Of a stretch of DNA of 64,000 nucleotides, positions 24,333-34,466 are shown piece after piece. The position numbers and the translations under genes were made by a program. Position 1 is the stretch's first letter. Each line of letters opens with the position of its first letter. Source of the stretch: Collinsella aerofaciens (lineage in GTDB: Bacteria; Actinomycetota; Coriobacteriia; Coriobacteriales; Coriobacteriaceae); NCBI RefSeq assembly GCF_015546965.1, contig NZ_JADMUF010000008.1, positions 1 to 64,000 on the forward strand, given 5' to 3'. The notes below the pieces were generated by a model. That model ran no database searches, was not told where the DNA came from, and worked only from the letters and a program-made list of their open reading frames with translations.

Positions 24333-25895
24333 CTACCTGCCGTCGTCGTCCTGGGCCTCATCGCGTGCATAGAGCTCCAGCATGCGGCGGCGGTATTCGC
24401 GCACGGCGAGCTTGGCGCGCTCCAGGCGGCGACGCTCATGCGGAGTCAGCTCGGACGTGTCGATCTCATCACCATAAGTCTTATCGGCAAGCAGGTGCGC
24501 CGCGTCCACGATGCGGGCATCGATGTGGCCGCTCGCCGCCTCGGCGGAAAGACGCTCGGCAATCGTATCGAGCGTAGGCAGGCCCTCGAATACGCGACCA
24601 TGGCCATGCGAAGTCAGCAGCTCGTGCTCTCGTGCGAGCAGACTCGCCAAATCGTGATGAGCGCGCAGGATGTCGAGCGCATCGGATGGATGCTCGGCAA
24701 CTTCTGCCACGGCGGCGACCGGCGCAGCATCCACCACGCGGTAGAAGAGCTGCGCGAGCAATGGCATCAAGAACACCGTGATGGCGCCGGCGGCAACCAT
24801 AACCGACGCGATGTCTTGCGACAGCGCGCCCGCGTTGACGGCAACGCTCGTCACGGCAACGATGATCGGCAGCGCCGTGGTGCAGTACAGGGCCACGGTA
24901 ATGCGGCCATACGCCGACACATCGCGCGTCGCAGGACAAATGCTCATAGAGACAAGGATCGGCACGGCACGAATAATCAGCAACGCCACGATAAAGCCCA
25001 CGAGCAAGCCCGGGCGCGAAGCCACGGCCGTCAGGTCGATCTTTGCGCCCGATACGGTAAAGAACACCGGAATCAAAAAGCCGTAGGCCAGACCGTCGAG
25101 CTTGGTCTCGAGCGTATGGTTGCCCTCGGGGATGATATAGCGCAGGACAAAGCCGGCGGCAAAAGAACCCAACACGATGTCGAGATCAAAGACGGCCGAG
25201 AACGCCACGAGTGTGACCAGGATGAGCACCGTCAGGCGCACGAAGGTCTGCGACGTGGTATCGGCGCGCTCCTCGACAAACGCAAAGAAACGGCTGCCGA
25301 CGCGCTTGGAGCGGCTCGGGACCACGGCAAGCAACACGCAAACCACCGCAAACAAGCCAAGGATTACGAGCGTTTGGATGCCAGTGCGGGCAGACAGCAG
25401 CACCGACATGGCGAGCACGGGACCGAGCTCTCCCCACGTGCCATAGGCAAGGATGGAGTCGCCCACACGCGTGCCAGTGAGCGAGCGCTCACGCATGATG
25501 GGTACGAGCGTGCCGAGCGCCGTGGAAGTGAGGGCAAGCGTCACGGCGATACCGTCGAAATGACTGACCGAGAACCACGGGGTAAAGCGCACAGCAAGCC
25601 AGGCGATACCAAACGTGACGACCCACGTCGCCAAGCCGTAGCGGCCCTCGACGCCCGTGATGCTCTTGGGATCGATCTCAAAGCCGGCAAGCAGGAACAA
25701 AAAGGCCAGACCGAGCTCGGACACCAGCGAGACCTCGGCATCTACATGGATGACGCCGAGCATATGGGGTCCCAGCACCGCGCCGAGCACGAGCAAAAAG
25801 ACCGTCTCGGGAATGGGCTTTCTGGGAATCGCCGAGGCGATGAAGGGGCTTGCAAAGGCCACGAGTGCGATGATGGCGAGCGAAACGAATGCCAT
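24333..25895 (-). CDS. cation:proton antiporter (CPA2/Kef type)
   Basis: The 520-residue protein has about 12 membrane spans in the first 390 residues, with antiporter-like stretches such as LGLAFLFLLAGFEIDP and FAAGFVLRYIIPEG, then a charged cytoplasmic tail of ~120 residues. There is no TrkA-N nucleotide-binding domain, so it is not a full Kef system. It should exchange Na+ or K+ for H+ for pH or ion balance. The gene is convergent with hom and starts at ATG behind AGAAAGG. Confidence 0.85.
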   Translation of the reverse strand: MAFVSLAIIALVAFASPFIASAIPRKPIPETVFLLVLGAVLGPHMLGVIHVDAEVSLVSELGLAFLFLLAGFEIDPKSITGVEGRYGLATWVVTFGIAWLAVRFTPWFSVSHFDGIAVTLALTSTALGTLVPIMRERSLTGTRVGDSILAYGTWGELGPVLAMSVLLSARTGIQTLVILGLFAVVCVLLAVVPSRSKRVGSRFFAFVEERADTTSQTFVRLTVLILVTLVAFSAVFDLDIVLGSFAAGFVLRYIIPEGNHTLETKLDGLAYGFLIPVFFTVSGAKIDLTAVASRPGLLVGFIVALLIIRAVPILVSMSICPATRDVSAYGRITVALYCTTALPIIVAVTSVAVNAGALSQDIASVMVAAGAITVFLMPLLAQLFYRVVDAAPVAAVAEVAEHPSDALDILRAHHDLASLLAREHELLTSHGHGRVFEGLPTLDTIAERLSAEAASGHIDARIVDAAHLLADKTYGDEIDTSELTPHERRRLERAKLAVREYRRRMLELYARDEAQDDDGR

Positions 25896-26079
25896 GTGAT
25901 GCCTTTCTCTTGTTTGAGCCCCACTGTAGCACCCTCGCCGTCCTCAACGCGCCGCGAGCTGTCGTATCATAGTGAGGTTTACAAACATGTGGCTCAAGGC
26001 GGCCGCGAGGCTTGCCCCGTAAACCGACCGCTGCCGCATACCGTACCGTACGCCCAACCGATCAGGAAGGCAGGAACCA

Positions 26080-29000
26080 ATGGTCTCTCGTATCTACGTG
26101 GAGAAGAAACCCGGGTTCGACGTCGAGGCTCAGCAGCTCAAGGGCGAGCTGACCGAAATTCTCGGCATCAAGGGCATCGAGGCCCTGAGGATCATCAACC
26201 GCTACGACGTCGAGGGCATCGACGAGGAGCTTTTCCGCTCCTGCGTGCCGACCGTCTTTAGCGAGCCCCAGGTCGATGTGACCTACGACGAGCTCCCCGC
26301 AAGCGATGGCGCCGTCTTTGCCGTCGAATTCCTGCCTGGCCAGTTTGACCAGCGCGCCGACTCCGCCAGCGAGTGCGTGCAGCTCATCAGCCAGGGCGAG
26401 CGCCCCGCCGTGCGCTCCGCCAAGGTCTATATGATCTCGGGCGCTCTGGACGAGGCCGCCATCGATGCCATCAAGCACTACGTGGTGAACCCCGTCGAGG
26501 CGCGCATCGCCACGCTCGACCTGCCCGAGACGCTGTACATGGAGACCCCCGAGCCCCAGCCCGTCGAGGTGCTCGACGGCTTCCGTGAGCTCGATGAGGC
26601 CGGCCTTGCCGCCTTTATTTCCGAGCGCGGTCTTGCCATGGACGAGGCGGACATCGCCTTCTGCCAGCAGTACTTCCGCGATGAGGACCGCGACCCCACC
26701 ATCACCGAGATCCGCGTGATCGACACCTACTGGTCCGATCACTGCCGCCACACCACCTTCGGCACCGTCCTGGACGACGTGACGATCGACGACGCCGTGG
26801 TGCAGCAGGCCTTCGATCGCTACATGGAGATGCGCCACGAGCTCGGTCGCGACGCCAAGCCCGTCTGCCTCATGGACATGGGCACCATCGGCGCCAAGTA
26901 CCTTAAGAAGACCGGCGTCATGACCGATGTCGACGAGTCCGAGGAGATCAACGCCTGCACCGTCAAGGTGAAGGTCGATGTCGACGGCGAGGACCAGGAC
27001 TGGCTGTTCCTGTTTAAGAACGAGACCCACAACCACCCGACCGAGATCGAGCCCTTCGGCGGTGCCGCCACCTGCGTGGGCGGCGCCATCCGCGACCCGC
27101 TGTCGGGCCGCAGCTACGTGTACCAGGCCATGCGTGTCACCGGCGCCGGCGACCCCACCGTCCCCGTGTCCGAGACGCTCGAGGGCAAGCTGCCGCAGCG
27201 TAAGCTCGTGACCACTGCTGCCGCCGGCTACTCCAGCTACGGCAACCAGATCGGCCTTGCCACCGGTCAGGTCAACGAACTCTATCACCCCGGCTACGTG
27301 GCCAAGCGCATGGAGGTCGGCGCCGTCGTGGGCGCTACCCCGGCAAACCACGTTCGTCGCGAGTGCCCCGCCCCCACCGACAAGATCATCCTGCTGGGCG
27401 GCCGCACCGGACGTGACGGCATCGGCGGTGCCACCGGCTCCTCCAAGACCCAGAACACCGAGTCCATCGAGACCTCGGGTGCCGAGGTCCAGAAGGGCAA
27501 CGCCCCGGTCGAGCGCAAGCTGCAGCGCCTGTTCCGCCGCGGCGATGCCTGCCGTCTGATCAAGCGCTGCAACGACTTTGGCGCCGGCGGCGTCTCGGTC
27601 GCCGTAGGCGAGCTTGCCGACGGCCTGTACGTGGACCTGGACACCGTGACCAAGAAGTACGACGGCCTGGACGGCACCGAGCTCGCTATCTCCGAGTCCC
27701 AGGAGCGCATGGCTTGCGCCGTCGCCGACGGTGACGTCGAGGAGTTCATGGGCTACGCCGCCGAGGAAAACCTGGAGGCTACCGTTATCGCCGAGGTGAC
27801 CGCCGAGCCGCGCATGCGCATGGCATGGAACGGCGTCGCCATCGTCGATCTATCCCGCGAGTTCCTCAACTCCAACGGTGCGCCCAAGCACCAGGTCGCC
27901 CACGTCTGTGCCCGCAGCGTGTGGCAGCCCAGCTGGGCCGGCACCACGCTCGCCGAGCGCATGACCTCGCTCGTCACCGACCTCAACGTCGCTTCCAACA
28001 AGGGCCTTTCCGAGCGCTTCGACTCCACCATCGGCGCCGCGACCGTGCTCATGCCCTTTGGCGGCAAGACGCAGCTCACCCCAAGCTCGGCCATGGTCGC
28101 CAAGTTCCCCGTGGACGGCGAGACCACCACGGCGAGCGCCATGGCATGGGGCTTCAACCCCTATCTGATGGAGGCCGACCAGTTTGCGGGCGCCTACCTG
28201 TCCGTGGTCGAGTCCATTGCCAAGCTCGTTGCCGCCGGCTTTGAGCACAAGCGCGCCTATCTCTCCTTCCAGGAGTACTTCGAGCGTCTGCGCACCGAGG
28301 CCGAGCGCTGGGGCAAGCCCACGGCAGCCGTCTTGGGCGCCCTCATGGCCCAAGTCGACCTGGGTGCCGGCGCCATCGGTGGCAAGGATTCCATGAGCGG
28401 CTCGTTTGAGGACGAGGCCGGCGAGCTCAACGTTCCGCCGACCCTGATCAGCTTCGCTGTCGCCGTGGGCAAGGCCGCCCGCGCCGTCTCCCCTGAGTTC
28501 AAGGGCCTGACGCACCGCGTCGTTCGCATCGCCCCCGCCACCTACGGCGAGGACTACCGCCCCGACGCCCAGCAGTTGCTCGCCGCGTTTGACGCCGTCG
28601 AGGCGCTCACTGCTACCGGCGACGCCCTGGCCGTCTCCACGCCCGGCTACGGCTGCGGCGCCGAGAGCCTCTTTAAGATGTGCGTCGGTAACCAGATCGG
28701 TATCGAGCTTGCCGAGGACGTAGACGTGGAGAGCCTCTTCACCCCGCTCTACGGCAGCTTTATCGTCGAGCTCGCCGAGGACGCCGAGCTGCCCGAGGTC
28801 GCCGACGGCGTTGTCGTCGAGCCCCTAGGTACCACCGTCGAGGGCTATGTCATCGACACCGGCTCCGAGGTCATCGAGCTCGCCGAGCTCCAGGAAGCCT
28901 GGGAAAGCGGCATCGAGGGCGTCTTTGCCTACCGCAGCGCCGGCGAGACCCCCGAGGTCGAGACCATCGACTTCCGCGCCAAGGACATTCACGTGTACGG

Positions 29001-29826
29001 CGGCGCCAAGATCGCCCGCCCGCGCGTGATCATCCCCGTGTTCCCCGGCAACAACTGCGAGTACGACAGCGCCCGCGCCTTCCGTGCCGCCGGTGCCGAG
29101 GCCGACACCTTCGTGATCAACAACCTCACGCCCGAGGCGGTCGCCGAGAGCACCCACGAGCTTGCCCGCCGCATCCGTGCAAGCCAGATCGTCATGATCC
29201 CCGGCGGCTTCTCGGGCGGCGACGAGCCCGACGGCTCTGCCAAGTTCATCACGGCGTTCTTCCGCGCTCCCGAGGTCACCGAGGCAGTCCGCGACCTGCT
29301 CAAGGCCCGCGACGGCCTGATGCTGGGTATCTGCAACGGCTTCCAGGCCCTGATCAAGCTCGGCCTGGTGCCCTACGGCGACATCGTTGACGCCACGCCC
29401 GATGCGCCTACGCTGACGTTCAACACCATCGGTCGCCATCAGAGCCGCCTGGTGCGCACCCGCATCTCGTCCAACCTGTCCCCGTGGCTGTCGCAGTGCA
29501 GTCTGGACGACCCCTACACCGTCGCCATCAGCCACGGCGAGGGCCGCTTTGTCGCCAACGACGAGGTACTCGCCCAGCTGATCGCCAACGGCCAGGTCGC
29601 TACGCAGTACGTAGGCGAGGACGGCAAGCCCAGCATGGATCTTTCCGTCAACCCCAACGGCTCCGCGCTCGCCATCGAGGGCATCACGAGCCCCGACGGC
29701 CGCGTCCTGGGCAAGATGGGCCATGCCGAGCGTCGCGGCGACAACCTGTACCGCAACGTGCCCGAGCATGTCCCCGGCGATAAGTTCATGCCGATCTTTG
29801 AGAGCGGCGTAGCCTACTTCGCTTAA
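26080..29826 (+). CDS. purL: phosphoribosylformylglycinamidine synthase, single-chain (PurL with glutaminase domain)
   Basis: The 1248-residue enzyme catalyses the fourth step of purine synthesis, FGAR plus glutamine to FGAM. The N-terminal and two AIR-synthase-like domains hold SDHCRHTTFGT, FKNETHNHPTEIEPFGGAATC and DFGAGGVSVAVGE. From about residue 985 a class I glutaminase domain begins (VIIPVFPGNNCEYD). Its catalytic Cys is in GICNGFQ (~1085) and His/Glu in ISHGEGRF (~1150). Thus no separate purQ or purS is needed. This is the length of the single-chain form seen in clostridia and enterobacteria. An AGGAAGGCAGG site precedes the ATG. No purine riboswitch was recognised upstream. Confidence 0.96.
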   Translation: MVSRIYVEKKPGFDVEAQQLKGELTEILGIKGIEALRIINRYDVEGIDEELFRSCVPTVFSEPQVDVTYDELPASDGAVFAVEFLPGQFDQRADSASECVQLISQGERPAVRSAKVYMISGALDEAAIDAIKHYVVNPVEARIATLDLPETLYMETPEPQPVEVLDGFRELDEAGLAAFISERGLAMDEADIAFCQQYFRDEDRDPTITEIRVIDTYWSDHCRHTTFGTVLDDVTIDDAVVQQAFDRYMEMRHELGRDAKPVCLMDMGTIGAKYLKKTGVMTDVDESEEINACTVKVKVDVDGEDQDWLFLFKNETHNHPTEIEPFGGAATCVGGAIRDPLSGRSYVYQAMRVTGAGDPTVPVSETLEGKLPQRKLVTTAAAGYSSYGNQIGLATGQVNELYHPGYVAKRMEVGAVVGATPANHVRRECPAPTDKIILLGGRTGRDGIGGATGSSKTQNTESIETSGAEVQKGNAPVERKLQRLFRRGDACRLIKRCNDFGAGGVSVAVGELADGLYVDLDTVTKKYDGLDGTELAISESQERMACAVADGDVEEFMGYAAEENLEATVIAEVTAEPRMRMAWNGVAIVDLSREFLNSNGAPKHQVAHVCARSVWQPSWAGTTLAERMTSLVTDLNVASNKGLSERFDSTIGAATVLMPFGGKTQLTPSSAMVAKFPVDGETTTASAMAWGFNPYLMEADQFAGAYLSVVESIAKLVAAGFEHKRAYLSFQEYFERLRTEAERWGKPTAAVLGALMAQVDLGAGAIGGKDSMSGSFEDEAGELNVPPTLISFAVAVGKAARAVSPEFKGLTHRVVRIAPATYGEDYRPDAQQLLAAFDAVEALTATGDALAVSTPGYGCGAESLFKMCVGNQIGIELAEDVDVESLFTPLYGSFIVELAEDAELPEVADGVVVEPLGTTVEGYVIDTGSEVIELAELQEAWESGIEGVFAYRSAGETPEVETIDFRAKDIHVYGGAKIARPRVIIPVFPGNNCEYDSARAFRAAGAEADTFVINNLTPEAVAESTHELARRIRASQIVMIPGGFSGGDEPDGSAKFITAFFRAPEVTEAVRDLLKARDGLMLGICNGFQALIKLGLVPYGDIVDATPDAPTLTFNTIGRHQSRLVRTRISSNLSPWLSQCSLDDPYTVAISHGEGRFVANDEVLAQLIANGQVATQYVGEDGKPSMDLSVNPNGSALAIEGITSPDGRVLGKMGHAERRGDNLYRNVPEHVPGDKFMPIFESGVAYFA

Positions 29827-29863
29827 ACCTTTCCCATCGGGTACAATCCCTTCGGGTAACATC

Positions 29864-29900
29864 ACCCGCCACCGACGCATCCGGTGGCGGGTTCTTTTTT
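29864..29900 (+). terminator. terminator of purL
   Basis: ACCCGCCACCG and CGGTGGCGGGT form an 11-pair stem around a short loop, followed by TCTTTTTT. It ends 25 bases before the EamA start, so that gene needs its own promoter or read-through. Confidence 0.9.
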
Positions 29901-29925
29901 GCTTCGCGCATGTAGGAAGGACATC

Positions 29926-30861
29926 ATGGAAAGCCGCAAGCCGTATCTCGCCACCCTGCCCGGACTCATCCTGGGCTGTCTCGTTTGCTGCGCGCTCTGG
30001 GGCTCCGCCTTCCCCTGCATCAAGATCGGCTACGGCCTCTTTGGCATTCCCGCGCACGACAGCGCCTCGCAGCTGCTCTTCGCGGGTTTGCGCTTTACGC
30101 TTGCCGGCATGCTGGTCATTGTTGGCATGAGCGTGGCCCAGCGCCGACCGCTCGTTCCGCAAGCGCGTGATATCAAGCCCATCTGCATCTTGTCGCTCTT
30201 CCAGACCATCGGCCAGTACTTCTTTTTCTACCTTGGTCTCTCCCGTGCAAGCGCTATGTCGAGCTCCATCATCGAGGCCAGCGCCAACTTCCTAGCCATC
30301 CTCTTTGCCGCCCTGGCGTTTCGCACCGAAAAGCTCAATGCGGCCAAGGTGCTCGGCTGCGTACTGGGCTTTGCCGGTGTCGCGCTCGTCAACCTTTCGG
30401 GCGCGGACGGCACCTTTGGCTTTGCACTCGACGGCGAGGGCTTTATCCTGGTCTCCACCGTCGCGGGTGCCCTTTCGACCTGCCTGATCGGCATCTTCTC
30501 GCGCGAGCACGACGGCGTCTTGCTTGCCGGGTGGCAGTTCTTGGTCGGCGGCCTGGTCCTCACCGCCATCGGCTTTTTGATGGGTGGCGCGCTCTCCCCC
30601 ACGGCGATTGCCCCCGCCATCGCGCTCATCATCTACATGGCGCTTATCTCCGCGGTCGCCTACTCGCTGTGGTCGCGCCTACTTGCCGTCAACCCCGTCA
30701 GCCGCGTCTCGGTCTTTGGGTTTATGAACCCCGTCTTTGGTGTGCTGCTGAGCGCGCTGTTGCTCGGCGAGGGCGCTGGCACGAGCCCCGTTACCGTCAT
30801 CGTTGCCCTGCTGTTGGTCTGCGGCGGCATCATCATCGTCAACAAGCCCAAAAAAGCTTAA
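29926..30861 (+). CDS. EamA/DMT family transporter
   Basis: The 311-residue protein has ten predicted membrane spans in two EamA repeats (about residues 10-150 and 165-305). They include the repeat-start pattern CCALWGSAFPCIKIG and the repeat-end SVFGFMNPVFGVLLSALLLGE. Members of this drug/metabolite transporter group export small metabolites such as amino acids. The ATG at 29926 follows AGGAAGG and is preferred over an upstream ATG at 29884 inside the terminator. Confidence 0.88.
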   Translation: MESRKPYLATLPGLILGCLVCCALWGSAFPCIKIGYGLFGIPAHDSASQLLFAGLRFTLAGMLVIVGMSVAQRRPLVPQARDIKPICILSLFQTIGQYFFFYLGLSRASAMSSSIIEASANFLAILFAALAFRTEKLNAAKVLGCVLGFAGVALVNLSGADGTFGFALDGEGFILVSTVAGALSTCLIGIFSREHDGVLLAGWQFLVGGLVLTAIGFLMGGALSPTAIAPAIALIIYMALISAVAYSLWSRLLAVNPVSRVSVFGFMNPVFGVLLSALLLGEGAGTSPVTVIVALLLVCGGIIIVNKPKKA

Positions 30862-30929
30862 CGAACTGCCCTTATTTAGCAGAGGGGATTCATGTACTTT
30901 AGCTTAATGGAGTATATCGGTGAGCTGAG

Positions 30930-30963
30930 GGCCGCCACGCACGCAAGCGTGCGCCCCTTTTTT
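30930..30963 (+). terminator. terminator after the EamA transporter
   Basis: CGCACGC-AA-GCGTGCG, flanked by GGG and CCC, is followed by six T. It lies between the converging EamA and GGDEF genes and ends directly at the GGDEF stop codon. Confidence 0.8.
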
Positions 30964-32106
30964 CTAGCGTATCTGGACACCGGCTTTCTTTTTCTCGGCC
31001 TTGACGCGGTAGAGCTCCGCATCGGCAGCGCGAAGTAAGTCTTGCCAGGTATCGACACCATCGCCGACCCGCGCGTAACCGATGGACATCCGCAATGCAT
31101 ACGGCACCTCGGCACGAGCGAGCTCGTCGTTAATCGCCGAACACAGGTCTATGATGTCCTGTTCCGCCGCAGCCTTCTGGAGCACCACGAACTCATCGCC
31201 GCCATAACGTGCGATAAAACCACCAGACGCCGAGCAGACCTCTTTGAGCGTAGCAGATATGACCTGGAGAGCATGGTCGCCCTCCACATGTCCATAGCGA
31301 TCGTTAATCAGCTTAAAGCCGTCGGCGTCCATCATAAGCAGATACACATCTTCGGCCTGATCCACATTTGAGAAGAGCGACAGCATATAGGTCTCAAAAC
31401 GGTTGCGATTGTTAAGTCCAGTCAACGGGTCGGTCGAGATCAGCTGCTCCTGGTAGATGATGTAGAGCAGCAGGATGCTCAGCGTTATACCGACACAAAG
31501 GCCCGGTACCGAAAACAAAACCTGGAAGGTACCGCCCACCAGAGCGGGGACCGCGAAAAAGGCGAGGGTGCGATAAATGGCCTTCTTTTGTAGGCTTTCG
31601 ACTTTTCGAGCATGGACAAAGGCATGCAGGGACGTATATATGACGTAGCAGTAGCTAACGATGGGCTGAATCATATAAGCCGCACCGCGACGATATACAC
31701 CCTGCGCATCGATATAGAACATAGCGTGCGTCCAGTAGCTGGTAAATGCCAGCACGACCACCAATGCGGTTGGCAACGTTAAAAGTACCACCCTGTAGGG
31801 CGTGGTCAGGAGCCGTGAGCCCTGCATCGTCTCGGAATAGAAAAACCAAATGAGGCACGCGATGGCGAACAGCGAAAACGAGACCGCGTTGGAAATCCAG
31901 TTGGCGGCAATGCCCAACGTGCCGCTCGCACCATCCGAAAGCGTCCAGATCATATCAAAGAAAATGTAGGCAGCAGAGGTGTAGCCAAGCATGCTAAACA
32001 AGAGCTGCTGGGTGCTCGAGAACAAGGAGCGACGACTTCGCACGGCAAGCCCGATAAGAACAATCATGCATAGCACGAATATCTCAATCTTGAGTGCCTT
32101 AACCAC
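30964..32106 (-). CDS. membrane-bound diguanylate cyclase (GGDEF)
   Basis: The protein has about seven N-terminal membrane spans (residues ~5-215) of an MHYT/7TM-like sensor layout, then a GGDEF domain. That domain shows DPLTGLNNRNRFE, LLMMDADGFKLINDRYGHVEGD and the intact active-site ARYGGDEF. It should make cyclic di-GMP from two GTP. No RxxD inhibitory site is clear. A TTG at 32124 would add six residues. The GTG at 32106 behind AAGGGACGG is the better start (380 residues). No phosphodiesterase lies nearby. Confidence 0.9.
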   Translation of the reverse strand: MVKALKIEIFVLCMIVLIGLAVRSRRSLFSSTQQLLFSMLGYTSAAYIFFDMIWTLSDGASGTLGIAANWISNAVSFSLFAIACLIWFFYSETMQGSRLLTTPYRVVLLTLPTALVVVLAFTSYWTHAMFYIDAQGVYRRGAAYMIQPIVSYCYVIYTSLHAFVHARKVESLQKKAIYRTLAFFAVPALVGGTFQVLFSVPGLCVGITLSILLLYIIYQEQLISTDPLTGLNNRNRFETYMLSLFSNVDQAEDVYLLMMDADGFKLINDRYGHVEGDHALQVISATLKEVCSASGGFIARYGGDEFVVLQKAAAEQDIIDLCSAINDELARAEVPYALRMSIGYARVGDGVDTWQDLLRAADAELYRVKAEKKKAGVQIR

Positions 32107-32203
32107 TAGACGCCGTCCCTTCAATATCCAAGTGGTCAGAATCGCCCGATTCGAATCTGGGCAATAAACACCCCTTACTCCGCAGGGGTAAAGGGAATAA
32201 TAG

Positions 32204-32251
32204 CAGAGCGTCCGAATGACTCTGGATAACAGATGCCGTTCGGACGCTCTG
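32204..32251. repeat. 13-pair inverted repeat between the GGDEF and kdgT genes
   Basis: CAGAGCGTCCGAA (32204-32216) and TTCGGACGCTCTG (32239-32251) are perfect inverted copies with a 22-base loop. It follows the kdgT stop on the minus strand and precedes the GGDEF gene. There is no T run, but it may end kdgT transcription. Confidence 0.7.
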
Positions 32252-32295
32252 ATGGCGCGAATTGCACGCGCCGTTTCACTGATTCGAAGAGACGA

Positions 32296-33318
32296 CTACT
32301 CGCCATCGATATCGGTCGCGACAGCCTCCTCGATAGCCTCGACACCGGCAACGGACAGGTCTTCCTTGCCCTGGCAGAACTTCCTGTCGACCCAGCCGGT
32401 CAGAATCGGAGCCATGATTGCCGTGATGATAACGGCGGTGGCGATCTGGGCGTACGCAGTGGGTGCAAGCTCGGCGTAGCGCGGTGCGACCTCGGCAAGG
32501 GCAACCGGCGTGGTCATAGCCGTGCCGGCGATGGTGGAACAGGCAACAGCAGCCTTGCCGTTACCACCGCACAGACGCTCAAAGGCAAAGGTGATGGGGC
32601 CGACGATAAAGAGCGTGATCAGGCCCAGCAGAATGCCCGAGATGCCGCCGGTGATGAAGCTCGAAAGGCTCATGGACGCACCGAGCTGAAATCCGATGAC
32701 GGCGATCGCAGGGTTGGCACCGGGAACCAGCAGGTTCTTGATAAACGGGAACAGGTTGCCCAGGACCATGCCGATAACGAGCGGCAGGATGGAGCCGATG
32801 ATGGTGCCGATGGGAATGTTGGCGAGGCCCGAGACACCGAGAATGATCATGGTGACGGCGGGGCCGGCCGTAAAGAACAGGATGCCGACGGCGCCCTGCT
32901 CGGACTCGTCGCCGAACTCGCCCATGATGCCCGTATAGAGTGCCATGTTGCAAAACGTGATGCCGCCGATGATGGACACGGAGCTCAGGCCCAAGAAGTT
33001 GTCGTTAAAGAAATAGGCGACGCCCAAGCCGAGAGCCGCCGCGACGATAAGCTTAGGAATCAGCACGACGATGCCGGTCTTAATGGCGCCCGGCGTGGAC
33101 TTAAAGCTGATGCCGGCGCCCACAAACAGCAGAATCGCGGCAACGATGGTGTTGGAACCGCCACGGCAGGCGGCGGTAAAGAAGCCACCGATCTCGAAGA
33201 CCTGCGGGCAAAAGGTATTGAGCAAAAGGCCGACGATCATCGGGTAGATCATGATGTCACCCGGGATGCGTGGTACTTTGAATTTCTTTTGCTCGTTGGT
33301 GGTCGCTTTCTGTGCCAT
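32296..33318 (-). CDS. kdgT: 2-keto-3-deoxygluconate permease
   Basis: The 340-residue membrane protein has about ten spans and KdgT-type blocks PGDIMIYPMIVGLLLNTFCP, FKSTPGAIKTGIVVLIPKL, GNLFPFIKNLL and STIAGTAMTTPVALAE. It takes up 2-keto-3-deoxygluconate, a pectin and uronate breakdown product, with protons. The ATG at 33318 has GGGGG seven bases before. No KDG kinase or aldolase gene is adjacent. Confidence 0.9.
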   Translation of the reverse strand: MAQKATTNEQKKFKVPRIPGDIMIYPMIVGLLLNTFCPQVFEIGGFFTAACRGGSNTIVAAILLFVGAGISFKSTPGAIKTGIVVLIPKLIVAAALGLGVAYFFNDNFLGLSSVSIIGGITFCNMALYTGIMGEFGDESEQGAVGILFFTAGPAVTMIILGVSGLANIPIGTIIGSILPLVIGMVLGNLFPFIKNLLVPGANPAIAVIGFQLGASMSLSSFITGGISGILLGLITLFIVGPITFAFERLCGGNGKAAVACSTIAGTAMTTPVALAEVAPRYAELAPTAYAQIATAVIITAIMAPILTGWVDRKFCQGKEDLSVAGVEAIEEAVATDIDGE

Positions 33319-33460
33319 GAAACCCCCATTTCCGCTGACACGGAACAAAAGACCACGTCATGCTTTGCTACAGTAAAGTTTGACCATGGTACCAGAAGAA
33401 GCAGACCGGCTCAGTGAGAAATTCGATTGTTGGGCCAGGACGGCGAACGCACCCTTGCTT

Positions 33461-33784
33461 TTAAACGAGGCTCAAAACAATATAGAACACGATGCCCGAG
33501 GCGCAGCACCACAACATCGACTTTGTCTTGATTGCCACCGCCACGACGCCGGCAGCCGCAATCCAGGGAATCAAGCCCTGCCACAAGCCGGTGTCGAAAG
33601 CGCCAGGGCTTATCAAATCGTTAGCGACCAGTGCCGCAAAGGAGGCGGGCGGAATATAACCCAAGGCCTCGGTAACGCGGGGCGACAGCGTTCTCCCGCG
33701 CAAGGCAAACGCCGGGGCAGTGCGGAAAAATGCGATAGCCGCCCACGACGACAGCCACAGGACCAAAAACTCATTAACGGGCAT
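33461..33784 (-). CDS. azlD: AzlD family branched-chain amino-acid export subunit
   Basis: The 107-residue protein has three or four membrane spans and AzlD-like TEALGYIPPASFAALVANDL. With AzlC it forms an exporter of branched-chain amino acids. Its start at 33784 overlaps the end of azlC by 11 bases. Confidence 0.87.
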   Translation of the reverse strand: MPVNEFLVLWLSSWAAIAFFRTAPAFALRGRTLSPRVTEALGYIPPASFAALVANDLISPGAFDTGLWQGLIPWIAAAGVVAVAIKTKSMLWCCASGIVFYIVLSLV

Positions 33785-34466
33785 CGCGAGCATCCCTTCC
33801 TTCGGCGAGAGCATCGCACACAAGCGCCGCGGCAACGCCGGCGAGCACGCTTGCCGGCACGGCGATATTCGTCCACCCCAAGAACTTGCATATGGCGACG
33901 GACACCGCAGCCAAAACGGCAGCTACGATATTGCCGCGCGACAGCCTCTGCGAAAAGAGTAGGCAGATAAAGAGCGAGGTGCAGACAAAACCCGCAATAG
34001 CGGTTGGAACATCGACAACGGCGCCGACGATGGCGCCCGTCGTACACGAAACGCCCCATGTCGCGATGAGGATCGCGTTGAGCGCAAAGGACTCGTGCGG
34101 ACCCCAATCCTCCCCTTCAACCAACTTGGCAAGCGAGATGCCATATGCTTCCTCGGTGAGCGTCGCGGCAACGGCCAGCGTCTGACGCTTCGAGGCACCC
34201 CTCAGATGCGGTGCGATCGATGCCGAGTAAAGCGCAAAGCGCGAGGAGATTGCGGCGACGCTCGCCACGATCGATGCCGCAGGCACACCTGCCAGCCACA
34301 GATTGCAGACCATAAACTGGCCGCTACCCGTCACGAACGTGCTGCTCAGAGCAAAAACCATCCAGGGTTCCATTCCCGTCTGCGCCATGATCATTCCGCA
34401 CGGCGCGCCTATCGCAACATAGGTAAGCATCACCGGCCAGACGGTTTTAACGATTTTGAGCACCAT
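33774..34466 (-). CDS. azlC: AzlC family branched-chain amino-acid exporter
   Basis: The 230-residue protein has the AzlC pattern PVMLTYVAIGAPCGMIM, STFVTGSGQFM, SRFALYSASIAPHLRG and TLTEEAYGI, with about five to seven membrane spans. It exports branched-chain amino acids or analogues, balancing the import system at 16-22 kb. The ATG at 34466 follows GAGGAA, and 12 codons of open frame upstream are not used. Confidence 0.9.
   Translation of the reverse strand: MVLKIVKTVWPVMLTYVAIGAPCGMIMAQTGMEPWMVFALSSTFVTGSGQFMVCNLWLAGVPAASIVASVAAISSRFALYSASIAPHLRGASKRQTLAVAATLTEEAYGISLAKLVEGEDWGPHESFALNAILIATWGVSCTTGAIVGAVVDVPTAIAGFVCTSLFICLLFSQRLSRGNIVAAVLAAVSVAICKFLGWTNIAVPASVLAGVAAALVCDALAEGRDARDAR

Noticed and set aside
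25921-26079. Purine riboswitch before purL
   Set aside because: The leader lacks the conserved purine aptamer core and a paired P1 stem. Only small GC hairpins are visible.
28825-30162. 445-codon minus-strand frame across the purL end and EamA start
   Set aside because: It crosses two confidently coding genes and a terminator. It is a shadow frame.
30891-31037. 48-codon frame beginning after the EamA gene with a GAGGGG site
   Set aside because: It runs through the terminator stem and into the antisense of the GGDEF gene. It has no leader-peptide codon run. Probably chance.
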